In this document: positions 17,311-30,260 of the stretch, one piece after another | Layout of the letters: each line of letters begins with the position of its first letter | How positions within the stretch are numbered: position 1 is the stretch's first letter | NCBI RefSeq assembly: GCF_036324505.1 | Contig: NC_086369.1 | Location: 16,440,281 to 16,504,280, forward strand | Origin: Eleginops maclovinus | Taxonomy: Eukaryota; Chordata; Actinopteri; Perciformes; Eleginopidae | Direction: 5' to 3' | Length of the DNA stretch: 64,000 nucleotides | Translations under genes and position numbers: made by a program | Notes under the pieces: model-generated | Database searches by the model: none | What the model saw: only the letters and a program-made list of their open reading frames with translations | What the model was told of the DNA's origin: nothing

Positions 17311-18332
17311 CTTTGTTGTGTTCAGAGTGCTCTCCTTTTAAGGCTCTCCTGCTCCACTGCTTCAGGACTATACAGGCAGACAACTTGTGCCATTTCACTG
17401 ATTGTCAGCCTTTCCTTTCAGTGCTGCTGCAGGAAGGCATGCAGCTGAACCAGTTCTGTTGCATCTCTCTGCCCACCTGATGGTGCACAGCCCACCAGTC
17501 GCAGCTCTGAGCTCAGGTTTTACCATGGCATGTTCTCCACATGTGGCTTGGCTGCGACTTCTGGGCTTCTGTGAGGATTTGATGGATTTCAGTCAGATCT
17601 AACGGGCAGTTAAACGCAAAGTAAACTCTTGTGGAGTTAAACAGAAACAGTGACGGTATGCATGACACTAGAGCGGAGCCGCAGAAACACCTGGTTATTA
17701 AGTCATTAAAGAGGGCAGAAAATGCTGTTTCCAGCCTCTCCTATATTTCTCTATTTATAACAGAATAAAGTGACTATCTTTGGATTTTGTTCAAGTAAAA
17801 CAAGACATTTAAAGACACCACCTTGAACTTGGTCGTTTTCCTCTGTTTTCAGACATCTTATCCACCAAACAATAAGCATTTCTTGGCATTTTTGAACGAA
17901 AAACGACTTGATGTATTACCATAAATATGTGGCATTTATTTATCTGTGGCCTTCTCCTTGCAGCTCTTTTTTTATATGGCTTGAAACAGTTTGTCCTTGG
18001 ACGACGGGAAGTCGAGATTAAAATATTCCTCCACTATCGACCTTATTTAATTTTTGGGAGTGAGATGAGGACACGCTGCATGCACATGACTCCCAGCTGC
18101 GACTGCCTTCTCCTCATGCCATCCTGCAGGATGAAGTACTCCTGGGATCTTTAATGTAAGAGTTGAGCATGCTCGTTTGAATCCCAGTCCAGGGTCTCCC
18201 CCTTTAACTGGTGCTCTGATGAAGGTGTTTTGTCTCCCCAGTGATAGCGGGACGTTTGTTTGCATGATGACACTTGAGGAATTCACGCGAGCGTGCATGT
18301 GGAGGTTTATACAGGGACTGCGGCTTCTCTCA

Positions 18333-18335
<3 letters not shown>

Positions 18336-18420
<85 letters not shown>
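18336..18420. repeat. (TG)n microsatellite, 85 bp
   Basis: Pure TG tract; a short CA tract lies at about 18480-18499, so the region could fold back on itself. Confidence 0.97.
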
Positions 18421-18421
<1 letters not shown>

Positions 18422-18892
18422 AGAGAGATACCTGTCAGAAAGACAATCTCTTCTTCACACAGCCTGTAATTTCCCTCTCACACACACACACACACACACG
18501 TCCCTGTGTATTGTTGTGCAGCTCTTTGTGCGGGCCGGGTTCAATGGTAAATCAAAGCTGTGTTTTCTCGTGGACACACACCGCCCGTCTTGTAATCTCT
18601 GACTTTTGCCCTCTGACAGAGTGTCTTTGTTGCGTCACCTCAGTGATACTGTAATCATCTGACCCTTGTTCTGTAACCAGCGCTCTCTCTGCGGCTGGTA
18701 TAAGGGGGGTGTATGCACTGAAGACACACTTTAATGCAGAATTAAAGGGCATTTTCACGTGTTTACTTCTCATTGGGTTACAAGCACACTATCTCTCATA
18801 TAGTGTGTTGATGGTGTCTATATGTGTATATTACTTACTTCTTTTGTATACCCCTTTTTTTTGTAGGCTCTTCTCTTTTTACGTTATATGTT

Positions 18893-18990
18893 CTTGTTTA
18901 TATTCGCACTGTGGGACTGCCAGAAACCGCATTTCAATGTTCTGTATGTGTAACACGTGGAAACTTTGACAATAAAGTGGACTTTGATAA
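18893..18990 (+). repeat. Possible retroelement 3' tail
   Basis: The segment contains 'ttgacaataaagtggacttt' after a 'gcactgtggga' block. That style of 3' end is common in teleost non-LTR elements or their SINEs. Recognition is from memory; no ORF or target duplication is visible. Confidence 0.3.
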
Positions 18991-19754
18991 TCGGACTACT
19001 TGTTAGGCTCATAAATGTCAGAAAATAGTGAAAAATGTCACCTTTTTTAACGTGATTTGACAGTTAATCCACAATCTACCAATTAGAATCTCGCTTGATA
19101 GCCTAAAAAAACATCAGATTTGAAGCTAAAATACCACATTTTCTGCTCGTGAAGGACTGAAAATATCTAAGCTAACACCTTACTGGGCTTCTTAATGTTT
19201 ACATTTTTGATTTATATCCAGTTTTTCTAAGTGGGTCATGTTGGAGAAATCCTTGACAATCGTAAGACTAAGGAACACTTGTAGTATTTTTTTATCCTCC
19301 TGTTCCTGCATATCAGACAAAAACACGGCAAATAACAGTAAATGTTTTCTGAAACCAGGGAGATATGTGAATGAACTATTTGAGTATTTATAATTTAGCT
19401 GCTCCCAATTCACGACCCATTCCCAGTAGCTAGGACGGTCTGTCTGTGTGTTAGCACGAGTACTGCTTCTTGATAATTGAATATGCTGTAGTGCGTGTTT
19501 GTATTCTTTATCAACTACTGTGTATTTTCTATATTTATTTAGGGTTATTAGGTTTGTGTATTTCCTTTTATAATGATTCCTTTCCTGGACATTATGAGGA
19601 CGTTTTTAAAGGATTCTTCTTTTATATAGTGTATATATTTTTATTTGAGATTCAACTTTTACTTTTTATAAATAACCTCATTTAATGTTTTCAATTTGAT
19701 CCTTTTGTTGCTCTTTCTTGCTTTAACTTCTTATGTTTATATCATATCTATTTG

Positions 19755-19835
19755 ATTTGATTCTATTATAAAATAGAGCAACAAATCCCAACTTCCCCCG
19801 GGATAAATAATTCTGATTGACTCTTTCTAAGTAGA
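19755..19835 (+). repeat. Possible LINE 3'-end remnant
   Basis: 'ttcccccgggataaataatt' resembles the 'TTTCCC...GGGATAAATAAAG' termini of teleost LINEs. Short and diverged. Confidence 0.3.
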
Positions 19836-20364
19836 TTTGGCAAATGATTAATTTATCCCGTACAGTGAGACGGACGTTGGCCGCACGATGCAACACGGGG
19901 TTAATTGAAGCCGTCTTCCTCTGTTTAACTTGGTGTGCAGCAGATCTGCGTTGTGTAACGCGGTCCGTCTCCTCCCCGACGTGATGCAGCCTCGCCGGGC
20001 ATCTCACCCCTCCGTCTTCTCTGCGTTCGTGTAGTCATGGAAACAGCCGTGTGACAGGTCCTGGGTGGGCGTGAGGGATGAGCTGTGGGGAAAGGGCCAG
20101 GATTTATACAGCGAGAGGAGGAGGAGGACGAGGAGCAGTGCTTCCTCTTCCTCCTCCTCCTCCCTGCCTCCAGGCCTGTTGTCATTGTGTTGTTTAGCTG
20201 ACCTCAAATCAGCCATCCCCTCCCTCTCTGAGTGGTAAACTGTACACAGTGCTTACTGTAGGAGCCCGTCGCTACACCGTCTATCATTTAACGACGTTAC
20301 AAATCTTTATTAAACACAGACAGGGAAACGAGTCGGACCCAAATCAAGTAGGCGGTGCACAATG

Positions 20365-20560
20365 AATACCAGAATCAGAAATCCCTTCTTTGCCCTGCAG
20401 AGGGGAAATAAACGGCGGAGGGACGGTGCAGATAAAAGTCAAAACAGCACATTTATATTGAATTAAACGTGCATATCACATGTTAATAAGCCAGTAACAT
20501 TAGCACATTGTAAATAAATGTGTATATTGCACAACCATTTCAACAACAACAACAAATAGA
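20365..20560 (-). repeat. Possible retroelement remnant, reverse orientation
   Basis: 'agaatcagaaatcccttctt' followed by 'aggggaaat' resembles, in reverse, the tail of a widespread teleost LINE family. The segment at 46530-46720 is of a similar kind. Confidence 0.3.
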
Positions 20561-21046
20561 CTCCCGATTGAAAGCTGAGAGATGCATCCCAAAGTGTTTA
20601 TGAAAGACGGCCGCTGCTCGAACAGAAGACCCTCTGTGTGGCTCATTGCTCTCTCAATTAGCTTCATAGTCTTCTAAAAATCCCGGTGCAGAGGCCTTCA
20701 AAATGCACCAGTGTTAATGTGAAATAAACACTTATTTCTCGCGTGTTTGTGCGATCAGATATGAGCTCTGTCACCGGGTTTACTCGGGATGTTTGTGGAG
20801 GATTAATTAGCAGATTAACTAACATTTAGGAACATTTGAAGCTCTATATTGGCCTAATAAAGGAGGGTCCTTGCCTCCTGTGATGATTTCCAGCTGTGTG
20901 AACCCCCTGTGTGTGTCCATCTGTGTTAGAATAATAATCCTGGTGATTTAAAATGTGTAATGTTTGCAGAGCTGAGGTTTGTAACGGCACACCTCCAGCG
21001 GGGCTCCAGAGATCTTCAGGCTCTCGGGCAATCCAATGATTTCAAT

Positions 21047-21050
<4 letters not shown>

Positions 21051-21107
<57 letters not shown>
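21051..21107. repeat. (CA)n microsatellite, 57 bp
   Basis: Pure CA tract within the probable ncoa2 intron 1. Confidence 0.97.
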
Positions 21108-21109
<2 letters not shown>

Positions 21110-22560
21110 ATGTAGGTCAGCTCCAGCAAAGTGCATATTGATCTGGAGCTAAATGATACGGTGGCGTCTGTAGCTCGATGCTAAGAAGGTGCCCTCAGCC
21201 AGTTAGCTTCAGCAGAGGAGACCACAGAGGTCACATGATCCCGGACAGACCTGCAGCTGCTTCCTGCTGGGGGGGGGGGGGCTGTATCTGGACGTTACTG
21301 CCCATCTAAATACCTGATAATGTGTTGGATATGTATTCCATTTCATTCATGCATGTAGATGTTAGGAAGGGCTTTATAGAGAGGAATGAAAGACCTTCCC
21401 TCAAAGACATAGAAATGTTGATCTAAAAAGTACAATTTATGGGAATTTCCTCCGATATTAAAGAGTTTATTAAGTGTTCCCTCTCCTGTAGTGTGTTTCT
21501 GTGCATGCAAATGGTCTACAAAGGATAAAATCCCTGCGTTCCCTCCGTTAGACTCCTTCGTTTACTTGCAGACCAGCTGCGTATTGGCTAGCAGCTCCTA
21601 CACAGTGTACGTGATAGGCTAAGGGGCGGGACTTAGGTCCAAAATGACTCAAACAGTCAAAAATCCACAAAGAAATGCACCCTTCCAAATGTTTAGAATC
21701 CTAAATACTTCACGTTTGTTGTCATCGTGCAGAAACAACATATTTATTGGGTTCATTTTGTGTGAAAAGAAAAGTCCATGAAGGTGCACGATGCACCCTC
21801 CGAATCGAGTCAGGACGGTGCAGAGTTGTTCATAAAGGTTGGGCAGCGTGCTTTGACTTCTCTATTCCTGCAGAAAAGGGGGTGGGGGGGGGGGTGTTTC
21901 ATTCCCATCGGCCTCAGTGTGTTTGGTTGGCACCCATCCCACTGCACAGGGTGGATCCTTGGCACCAATGGGGGGTAGAAGTCCGGACTGAGCATGAGTT
22001 AGGGTGGGTGGTCCTAGAATCTGCCCGGAGAGAAACCCAGCGTCTGATCGCTCACACGTCATAAAGCCAGAGGAATGTGGGGATTCAGTTTCAGGCTTTT
22101 CATTTCTGCACACATTGTGAGGGTCAATCTCTGACCAGCCTGACCCCCCCTCTCTGCTGACTCAGCACTGTTCCTGCACTGACCTATAATATGGTTTTGC
22201 TTGCTTTATCTCCACTGTGTTCACCGGGGGAGGGGGATCTCATTATCTCCTCCCCACTCTTGTTTTTCTTTTTTATTAATCGCGTCGCACAGGTTCACGA
22301 GCCTCGCATCGTGCCCCGTTAACTCGCACAATTACACCGTAAATGGGGAGTGAAACGAGCGACAGGCGGAGTTACCTGATGGACAAGCAGCTGCAGCAGC
22401 TCTCAATTAACAGCTCAGTCATTAAACGTCCATGAGCTGACAAGAAACACACGGTGATCAGCGGCAGAGGAGAGAGGGAAGCACCATTTGAACCCAAAAT
22501 CTGATGTGGTTTCCATGCTCAGACAGCTGATGCTTCTGAAGCTGGGAGAGTAGAGCCTGT

Positions 22561-22677
<117 letters not shown>

Positions 22678-22807
22678 TAATCCTACATAATTTAACTCCT
22701 GATCAAACACATTTACCTGTGTTTGTCCCACATGGTGGTGGGTGTGTGATTGTTTGCTTTTCATTCATCCTTTCCTTCACTCTGGAGATTTGTGCTGTCA
22801 AAACAAA

Positions 22808-22882
22808 CCTCTCTCTCTCTCTCACTCTCACTTTCACTCTCACTCTCTCTTACACTCACACACACACACACACACACACACA
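22808..22882. repeat. Compound (CT)n/(CA)n repeat
   Basis: CT-rich run with CACTCT units passing directly into a CA tract (22856-22882). Confidence 0.9.
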
Positions 22883-24380
22883 TCTGCCTGAGCAAAACAA
22901 AGACGCTCATTGGAGAGCAGATTACAGGAGGATGTTACTCTGACACACACACATTTAAACCCTGCATTGATTCTTTAATTGGTACACAAAGTTAGACATC
23001 TTTCATTGCACTCTGTTCCTGAGCATCTACGCTCCTTAGGTGCCAATTAAGTCCTCGTTATGGGTCCAAAACCTATGTCTTCATGTCTTAATGGATTTAG
23101 GATTTTCATCACCAACAACTACGCTGTTGCTTTTGTGCAAAAGTCAATTAAATCTTGACTCAAACTGGTCAATATCACTGGATTATATGTGGGGGAAAAT
23201 AACAAAAAAGGTTTAATATAATACGATCCATTAGCCCAAATCTACCTGGCAACAGGTGCACTTGAAAGTCAAGTATTTTACAGTTTTTTTACACTTATTA
23301 AAGTTAGTGTAAATCCTCAAAATCCTGCAGAAAGTTGCCCTTTTTTTGCCTTTTTGTTTGACTGACCTATCAACAATGCTGCTACAGTTTTAAATGGATG
23401 AATTTTAATGAAGCAGAAATGGTGCAGTACTGAGTCATGAATTCATTCCTTTAGGGCAGGAGGAGATACTTTCCACAGTTTCAGCGTGATGTTTCTTATA
23501 GGTCATGCAAAGTGTGTTACTCAAAAGAGAGGCAGAAGATGAGGTGCGTTTGGTTTCTGCACGGATTCGAGGTTGCTTTTGGAAAATGCTTTCCAGTCTG
23601 TGCACGGATGTAATGGATGCACGTGACAGCAGCAGGACTTTAGAGCAGAGTCCAGTTTGACCTGGCAGCGAGTCACCAGTGGTTCAGATGGGAACAGAGG
23701 AGTGTGTCGCCGCGTATTAATCATTAGCGTGATACCTGTTGGTAGCTGTCAGCGTTAGCACCGGGTCAAACATTAAACTGGAGGCAGGTTGGGAGCAGCT
23801 CCTGTCAGGGCCCGGCTCTGCTGAATACATATCTGGAGTGGCGGGGTCTTTCTGGCCCGCTGTCAGCGAGGGTTTTATTGCTGCTCTTTGCTCAGTCTGC
23901 TCCTATTACATGTTCCTCTGTCAGCTGCAGCTCTTAATCAGGTAACGCCGAGGTTTACAGGCGGTCCTTGAATGCAGCGCCATAGGTTATTACCCTTCAT
24001 ACACCAAGCAGGATGTGCAATGGTTTCTGTAGCTCGATGATCCTCAAAAGCCATGCATCACTTGTATTGAGACCTTAAGGGATATTTCCAAGGCACAAAA
24101 GGTAAAAGAAGGGTCAGATTTCAGCTGTATCCCACTTCTTTCTAAAAAGGCTTTACACACAGACACTCTTCCTATAAAATATTGATAGATTTTTCACAGT
24201 TTGCATCCTTTAAATTACATTTCTTACTCATTTTGATGCATATACAGTTTTTATGTCTTAATATGGTGTAAAATACAAGCTTGAAGCAAGCGCTCCAGAT
24301 TACCTGCAGGGTTTATTATAGGAGCTTAACTTCCAAAATGTTGAGAAAAAAAACGTTGCTTGGCCAAAATGAATCCAAAA

Positions 24381-24392
24381 GGGGGGGGGGGG

Positions 24393-24433
<41 letters not shown>
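24381..24433. repeat. Compound G15-(GT)n repeat
   Basis: A 15-base G homopolymer runs straight into about 19 GT units. The same G-run-to-GT junction recurs at 49649-49725. Confidence 0.95.
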
Positions 24434-24434
<1 letters not shown>

Positions 24435-24568
24435 CTGTCACATTTTCTCAGAGTGTCGGGCTGATAAAGTCACATAGTTGTCAGCTGATCCACCCCCCCA
24501 CCCCTCCTCCATGCTAACATGGCACCTCCTCATCCGGCCCCCACTGTACCGCCTCATTAGCAGGGTGG

Positions 24569-24593
24569 ACACACACACACACACACACACACA
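24569..24593. repeat. (AC)n microsatellite, 25 bp
   Basis: Short pure AC tract. Confidence 0.9.
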
Positions 24594-24699
24594 GGCACAA
24601 GAGATGTGCATTGGACATGCAAGCGGGTCACAAGATGAACTCCAAATCATCCTTGCTCATCATCCTGAAGCTGCACACACAGATTGTTCTTTCTCTTTT

Positions 24700-24708
24700 A
24701 CACACACA

Positions 24709-24753
<45 letters not shown>

Positions 24754-24783
24754 ACACACACACACATACATACATACATACAT

Positions 24784-24834
<51 letters not shown>
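24700..24834. repeat. Compound (CA)n/(CATA)n repeat, 135 bp
   Basis: CA tract with single TA interruptions and a core of about nine CATA units (about 24765-24800), then CA again. Confidence 0.97.
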
Positions 24835-24837
<3 letters not shown>

Positions 24838-26217
24838 TTAGCTTTCCCTTCTTATGGAAGCTCCTCTTTCTACCGTGTGCTTACTGACCCTGGGGTCGCA
24901 GCTGAAGGGTCTGTCTGTTGCTCAATCAGAGCCAAAGTGTCTTAAAATGTGTTTTTTTTTGGAGGATTTTTGCCTGTGTCGATGTCACCAAGACTACAGG
25001 ATGGAAATGATGAAATATTGACAATAATGAGGGTGATTGTGTGATGATTCATGGTTTGCTTGGTTGTTAATTGGCTTTTTAAGCAATATTATGGACAAAA
25101 TATGTTTTATACTTCCACATTTAGTACTGCTTTAACGTCCCATTTGTGCTACATCGCTGCTAACGTCATTTTCCTCCTTTCTTAAGCATGCAACTTACCA
25201 ATACTTTCACTTTGCATGGAGTAAGTGAAACTTAAGCGACCTTACACATATCCATCCAGGTATCCTGATCACTGGTTTTCCTCTCACCTGTAAAACCAGT
25301 CCGACCACAATCCCGTCATTGAACAACAAAGCCTCCCCACTGACGTATACCTCCTCGTTCTGCATCCGGACACATTTAGATTGTTATACCGTGGGTTTAA
25401 ACCTGCTGCTTATCCTTCCTAACCTCTTAATCTGTCACCTCCTTAATGGAGACACATGGCCCCCCCCACACCAGGTCTTTGTTGGGCAGAATAATCTGAT
25501 TGGCCACACCTTGCCAGATGATCCAGAATCAATTGATTATTGGTTAGGAAGAAGGTCTTGGTGTAACCAGAGCTAAAGAGCCGGGTGCTTTCATTGGCGT
25601 GGACGTCACTCTTGATTTTCATTGAATTAAAGGCCATTAGAGGGGCGTTCAAAGGGCCCCCAGTAGGGCGTCCAGCGGCGTTTAGCCCCTCTGTGACCTG
25701 TCCATTACGGTCAATTTCCAGCACATGAACCATCTCCCCTTTGTCCCATCTGAACCTGATTAGCCGGCTCATTAGCATTGTTAGCTCGGCCGGGGTGACA
25801 AAGCCTCTTTATTGACATGAAGGGGATTGCAAATACTCCCAAGGTTTGGCTTTACACTCAGCCTCCAGTGATCCATCTGCTTCTGTCAGAGAGAAATACC
25901 AATCCTCTGAAGGAGCTGGATGAACTTTCGTGGTGAAACCGGTTCTTTCAGCTTTACAAGGTCACTATTCACTTCCTGTGTTTGGTTTAGGCGGTACGTA
26001 ACTCTAAGTGCCTTTCAACGAGTTCAACGTGATATTAGCGTTGGTGCCACAAAGACATCTGGATCTTTTCTGTTTGTCTCAGAGCTAATGGACTCGTTAG
26101 CAACACGGCTACAGCTAGCAGTCTGGCTAACGCCACAGTCCAAAGCAAGAAGCAACTGAACGAGTCCCAATTGTAACCAGTGACCTTGCTTTTAGTCCAT
26201 TAATAAAGAAAGAGTAA

Positions 26218-26285
26218 AACTCACTCTGGTGGTTCTGCTACCTGGGGACGGCTACTAGGATATCTGGTTGAGTTGCATGCTACTT
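26218..26285. repeat. Diverged direct repeat, left copy
   Basis: 'tactctggtt'-type block followed by 'gttctgctacctgggga', 'ggctgct' and 'gagttgcat', shared in order with 26480-26545. Neighbouring sequence from about 26080 also looks degenerately repeated. Confidence 0.65.
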
Positions 26286-26479
26286 ATATCGTTAGCACCA
26301 TGGCTACCATTAGCAGACTGTAAGAATCCCCATTTAACCTAGAACACCTTGACCACAGTCTTGGATTAAGGAGCAGTAAAACACCCGGTAGTTCAGAAAA
26401 GTTGTCAAGGTTTTTCATATCTCAATCTAGTATTTCTTATCCTTTGACGCCTTCGTTCCTTCGTCTGTTATTCCCGCTA

Positions 26480-26545
26480 GGTAGCATTACTCTGGTTGTT
26501 CTGCTACCTGGGGATGGCTGCTGTAGGTCGAGTTGCATCCTTCCA
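26480..26545. repeat. Diverged direct repeat, right copy
   Basis: Partner of 26218-26285, about 260 bp downstream in the same orientation. Confidence 0.65.
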
Positions 26546-27439
26546 GAAGGCTATTAGGTCAGCAGTGACGCAGTGTCAAAATCAAGGGCCTTTATTTGAG
26601 GCTTACAGGATCCAAATGCCACTGGTGTCATTGTTCCACAGACCCTCCACAATGCTAATGCAAAGCTAAATGCTAGGTCATTGCCGCTCTAACTGTGTTT
26701 AAGAGGAGCTTGAACTCCTAACCTGATGACCTCTGACCTCCGTTAAACGACAACAGATGGTTGGACCATGCACCGGGTGGAGAAGTGTGTGTTTCTCCGG
26801 CCTGCTACATCTTCCTGCCTCTTTGTGTTTGTCTTACTTCACTGATCGTGTCACTGCAGCACTGAGGGTAACGCGAGACCCGCTGGTGTTGCTGCTGGAG
26901 CTCGGCGGTGCTCTTGGCAGCGCTGTGTGTTTTTGTTTCGGTTACACCATGTGTCATTCGGCACTCGGGTGCCAAGAAGAAAAGCCTTTCAAGGATACCG
27001 AGCTCCTCGAGTGTTTCCTGAGGAGCTCCTTGTGTCTCGAGATGATTTGCACTCTTGCATGGCGGCATATGTGCATGTGTGGTGCGACCTGCCACTGGTC
27101 TTGGATCGCACCACTGATGTCACCAGCAGGTCTCCACCCCGAGCTTCACTGGGAGAGCTGGCATGGTTCAGCTGGTCCAATGTGAGAGACACTCGGCCTG
27201 CAAGTCATTATCCATAAATCTGCCATTTAGATTAACCGTTTGGTCTTATGATGCCAGAAAAATGTCCAAAATATCTAAATATAATAGGTAAAAGCTTATT
27301 ATTTAATACTTCTTAGATATCCATGCCTGTATTGTATATTATTTAAATTAATATTTAATCATATTTTGGTTTGAATAATTATTAAAGCAATTTTTGATGC
27401 AAAAAACCCAGAAAATTCAGTTTTAACTTCTTAAATATT

Positions 27440-27745
27440 GAGATTTTCAGCTTTTTCTCTGTTTGATGTGAAATTAAAGTGACACTTAAAGACTTCTTCT
27501 TGGACTTTGAGAAACTGGGATGATTATTTACGATTTTCTGACTTTTATTTCTACCAAATCAGTTAATTTAGGAAAAAAAGCAGATTAAATGGTATTAAAA
27601 ACAACTGTTAGCTTTAGCTGTGTAGTTTAAATAAATATCAGACAAAAAATAAGGACATTTCCACATTTGAAAGGATACAAAACTGCCTTTTCTGCCATTC
27701 TTTTGCATGAAAAATGTTTTAAACAATGCATGATTAATAAGAGTC
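27440..27745. repeat. Dispersed AT-rich teleost-type repeat
   Basis: The order of blocks (attttctgac, ccaaatcagttaat, gacatttccacatttgaaa, actgccttttctgccat, gcatgaaaaatg, gattaataag) matches a repeat I recall as common in teleost introns. A related copy is at 45540-45815 and weaker ones are near 19010-19150 and 31080-31460. Family name not known. Confidence 0.4.
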
Positions 27746-28776
27746 AGTAAAAAGATTGATGTTAGCGTACTGAGCCTCTGTTAGTATTGGTGGGTAGACA
27801 GTAGTTCTCTGTTGCATGATAACCATGTGTGATTAATCTCTTCATGTTGAGCTGCTGATTAATTTTCACTAGAGGAAATCACTCTGCTAAGTGGATCAAT
27901 TAGATAAAGACACTAAACATGTTATTGTCCAAATCTGTCACTTGTAAAACATTTTAAATCAAATGTGGCATCTTACAACGTGATTGCAGTTAAGTTAGCT
28001 CCATGTCTTCACACTTACTCTGTCGCTCGGTGCACAGATCACGGGCCTGAGGCTGAGCATGTGACGGCATTAACGCTCGCAGGAAATTCCTCCAGAGGAT
28101 GAGAACCCTGCAGGAATAGAGGAAGACATTTTGATACACAAGTCCCTATAAACATCCAATTTGTGGGATATTCTGCTGTGTTTGAACTGTGCTGTTCAGC
28201 TGTTTGAGTGCACGGTATCCCCTCTCTCCGTGTGCAGGGTCGGGACAGGAATGCATCTCAGCACATGACTTCACGTGAGCACATTCCTCAGCCGGCTCTC
28301 TTGGCAGATATTTGGGAGGAATCTCCAAGGCCAAGAGGAGCTGGCTCTGCTTTTTATTGGGCGACACCAGAGACGTGCACGCTCGGTACGTGCACGCTCC
28401 AGAGTGGCTGATCGCTTGGCCCTCCGGTGTTGATGCTCGTCCAAACAGCCTCACACCTGACACTGAACTTCTCGGGTTGACTGCACTTATTGTGAGCCGG
28501 TTACAGAGGAAATGAAATGTGATGAAGTGATGAAGCGCCCGTTAGCTCCTGACACACAGATGGAAGTCTACTCCAGTCTGCTTCCCAACATGGCCAAAGC
28601 CTCGCAGAGTCTCTTTCTTTCTTTCTTGACTTGCATTTTGTAATTATCCGTGTGGGAATACGGTTTAAATTGAAACTTTTCTCCTGTCTAATTAATTGGG
28701 AGCTGTGTGTTCCACCATGTAATGGGTTTTGAGGTCCCTGAAGAGACGAGCAGACCCTCAACGTGCAGCTTCAGCT

Positions 28777-29490
28777 AACATCAGCAGGAGAGGACTCTTT
28801 AAAGTAGAGACACTACATATTGATATACACCTGAACATCAGCAGGAGAGGACTCTTTAAAGTAGAGACACTACATACTGATATACACCTGAACATCAACA
28901 GGAGAGGACTCTTTAAAGTAGAGACACTACATACTGATATACACCTGAACATCAGCAGGAGAGGACTCTTTAAAGTAGAGACTCTACATACTGATATACA
29001 CCTGAACATCAGCAGGAGAGGACTCTTTAAAGTAGAGACACTACATACTGATATACACCTGAACATCAGCAGGAGAGGTCTCTTTAAAGTAGAGACACTA
29101 CATACTGATATACACCTGAACATCAGCAGGAGAGGACTCTTTAAAGTAGAGACTCTACATACTGATATACACCTGAACATCAGCAGGAGAGGACTCTTTA
29201 AAGTAGAGACTCTACATACTGATATACACCTGAACATCAGCAGGAGAGGACTCTTTAAAGTAGAGACACTACATACTGATATACACCTGAACATCAGCAG
29301 GAGAGGACTCTTTAAAGTAGAGACTCTACATACTGATATACACCTGAACATCAGCAGGAGAGGACTCTTTAAAGTAGAGACACTACATACTGATATACAC
29401 CTGAACATCAGCAGGAGAGGACTCTTTAAAGTAGAGACGCTACATACTGATATACACCTGAACATCAGCAGGAGAGGACTCTTTAAAGTA
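28777..29490. repeat. 57-bp minisatellite, about 12.5 copies
   Basis: Twelve full units of 57 bp from 28777 to 29460 and a partial thirteenth. Each unit holds 'aacatcagcaggagagg', 'ctctttaaagtagaga', and 'tgatatacacctg'. Copies differ by single bases, chiefly gagacAC versus gagacTC; the second form makes a perfect gtagag-a-ctctac hairpin. The unit is a multiple of three and stop-free in one frame on each strand, so long repetitive ORFs appear. These are not taken as genes. Confidence 0.97.
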
Positions 29491-29636
29491 CTGATACACA
29501 CCTGGACTGTAGATCCTAACTGTCTCTGTTGTCTCTCAGCAGGGGGTCTGGAGGATGCTTAAAGGTTTCCGAGCAGCACCGTCTTGCAGCAATGGCCTGA
29601 GAGACTCTCTGGACTGAAACCAAGGTGAAAAGCCAC

Positions 29637-29747
<111 letters not shown>

Positions 29748-30204
29748 ACCAGTTGTGCAACCATCTGTTCTGAAGTAAGCTGTACTCCTCTAGATGTGGC
29801 CTCCTGCTGGGGTTGTGTCTGCTGCTTATTGAATGGATAATAACTGCTTTGTGTTAATGCTCCTATTCCTTCACGGCTGCTTTTCTCCTTAAAGCTGACT
29901 CCTTGTTCTAGAGGAGGAGCACTGATGGAGTTTGAGATAAAACCTGCAGGCATTTCTCAAAGGAGCCACATTAGTGAGAGCTCCGTCAGAAACATCTCCA
30001 CCCTCTGTCTCATTTCCACTCACTTGTCTTTAAGTTTTATTCCCCGATTTCACCCGTTTTTTAAGATCCCAAAGCCCTGTTGGTCTGCAGTGTTCATCCA
30101 TCATGTAGTGTGAGTTGGTGTTTGGTTTGAGTTCAGCTGGTGTTGGCTAACGTTTGTCTTTGAGGATGACTGGGCTGCCAGCAGCTCTTACAACACCGGG
30201 CTGG

Positions 30205-30260
30205 AGAGGAGTCAGAATCAGAGGGTTTTATTATCATTACTGGACTTAAAATGGACTTCA
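30205..30260. repeat. Possible retroelement remnant
   Basis: 'gtcagaatcagagggtttta' resembles a teleost retroelement end whose copies read 'CAGAATCAGAA..GGTTTTATT'. Short and degraded. Confidence 0.3.

Noticed and set aside
26757..27217. Overlapping open frames of 142 and 96 codons
   Set aside because: No family resemblance, no splice context, and both strands open; probably chance in a GC-richer stretch.
28777..29490. CRISPR-like array (regular repeats)
   Set aside because: Units are head-to-tail with no unique spacers and the genome is a vertebrate.
28729..29562. 277-codon plus-strand and 247-codon minus-strand ORFs over the 57-bp repeat
   Set aside because: The openness follows from a stop-free unit of length divisible by three; there are no exon signals, conserved domain or gene-like start.
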